64,000 nt of DNA from Comamonas testosteroni (GTDB lineage Bacteria; Pseudomonadota; Gammaproteobacteria; Burkholderiales; Burkholderiaceae_C). Both the position numbers and the translations under genes were made by a program. The first letter of the stretch is position 1; every line of letters begins with the position of its first letter. The notes beneath the pieces are model-generated. The model was not told the origin of the DNA. It did not search any database and worked only from the letters and a program-made list of their open reading frames with translations. The DNA lies in the NCBI RefSeq assembly GCF_014076415.1, contig NZ_CP043568.1:2356001-2420000 (forward strand). The letters are read 5' to 3'. Positions 63,833 through 64,000 of the stretch are shown piece after piece.

Positions 63833-63986
63833 GTGGGGGGCCACCGATGATCATCTGATAAAACCAGATTGCAAAGCCATAAGCCGCAATCAGTACAACG
63901 GCCAATATAGGCGCCATAACAACTGCGAGAAATGCGAAGCTGCGCCACTCCTCGGCACGAGTCGATTCAGGCTGAGGTTCTGTCAT
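63825..63986 (-). CDS. napE: Small membrane protein NapE
   Basis: This 53-residue protein has an N-terminal acidic/polar stretch (TEPQPESTRAEEWRS) and one membrane helix (about 17-45, FAFLAVVMAPILAVVLIAAYG in part) followed by FWFYQM-like AIWFYQMIIGG. Size, position before napD and layout identify NapE, whose role is unknown. GGGAG precedes the ATG. It is the first gene of the cluster in the window; the promoter lies at or beyond the right edge. Confidence 0.85.
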   Translation of the reverse strand: MTEPQPESTRAEEWRSFAFLAVVMAPILAVVLIAAYGFAIWFYQMIIGGPPHA

Positions 63987-64000
63987 TAGCAATCTCCCTT

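Overview
The window looks like a chromosomal segment of a Gram-negative, high-GC betaproteobacterium of the Comamonadaceae, most likely Comamonas or a close relative. I base this on the gene families (napEDABC joined to ccm, a DUF3649/PepSY/DUF3325 siderophore locus, a Bug-type binding protein, a 3-hydroxybutyrate dehydrogenase) and on a roughly 50-base intergenic repeat of a type I associate with that family. The genus is inferred. I see no insertion sequence, prophage, integrase or CRISPR array, so this is mostly core genome.

Bases 1-13.6 kb, all on the minus strand, form a cobalamin region. One adenosylcobalamin riboswitch (about 13392-13611) leads into btuC-btuD. A second (about 10955-11189), followed by a short terminator hairpin, leads into a TonB receptor, a BtuF-like lipoprotein, a CbiX-like/[2Fe-2S] fusion, cobW, cobN, a ChlI-like AAA+ protein and a VWA protein cut by the left edge. 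The locus thus combines corrinoid import with cobalt insertion; no corrin-ring synthesis genes are present here.

Bases 13.9-18.5 kb hold small membrane proteins and two amino-acid exporter units, each with a divergent regulator (argP/lysE-argO and Lrp/EamA). Bases 18.9-23.8 kb carry the prkA-yeaH-spoVR stress triad. An orphan MetQ, a DUF3820 protein and a membrane-bound diguanylate cyclase follow. Bases 27.5-34.2 kb are an iron/siderophore operon: a Fur-like box, fecI, fecR, an STN-containing TonB receptor, DUF3649, a PepSY protein and DUF3325.

Bases 34.5-48 kb are housekeeping: an Ala-rich exported protein, an FMN reductase, serB, a Bug-family binding protein, a COG3235 membrane protein, mfd, ispD-ispF, a GFA-family protein, an ompR/envZ-type pair and a SIMPL-domain protein. 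Bases 48.2-52.5 kb hold bdhA, an alpha/beta hydrolase overlapping relA, and tRNA-Val(GAC). Bases 52.8-64 kb, on the minus strand, form one long napEDABC-ccmABCDEFGHI cluster, with the periplasmic nitrate reductase and the haem-attachment machinery its cytochromes need in one apparent transcription unit.

Nothing here is a wholly unknown multi-gene system. The points most worth a second look are the CbiX/ferredoxin fusion lacking its usual active-site motif, the dispersed repeat that supplies the translation-start regions of cobN and ispF, the 13-base divergent gap between bdhA and the hydrolase, the perfect stem-loop between ompR and its kinase gene, and a 20-codon hydrophobic reading frame in front of the COG3235 protein.
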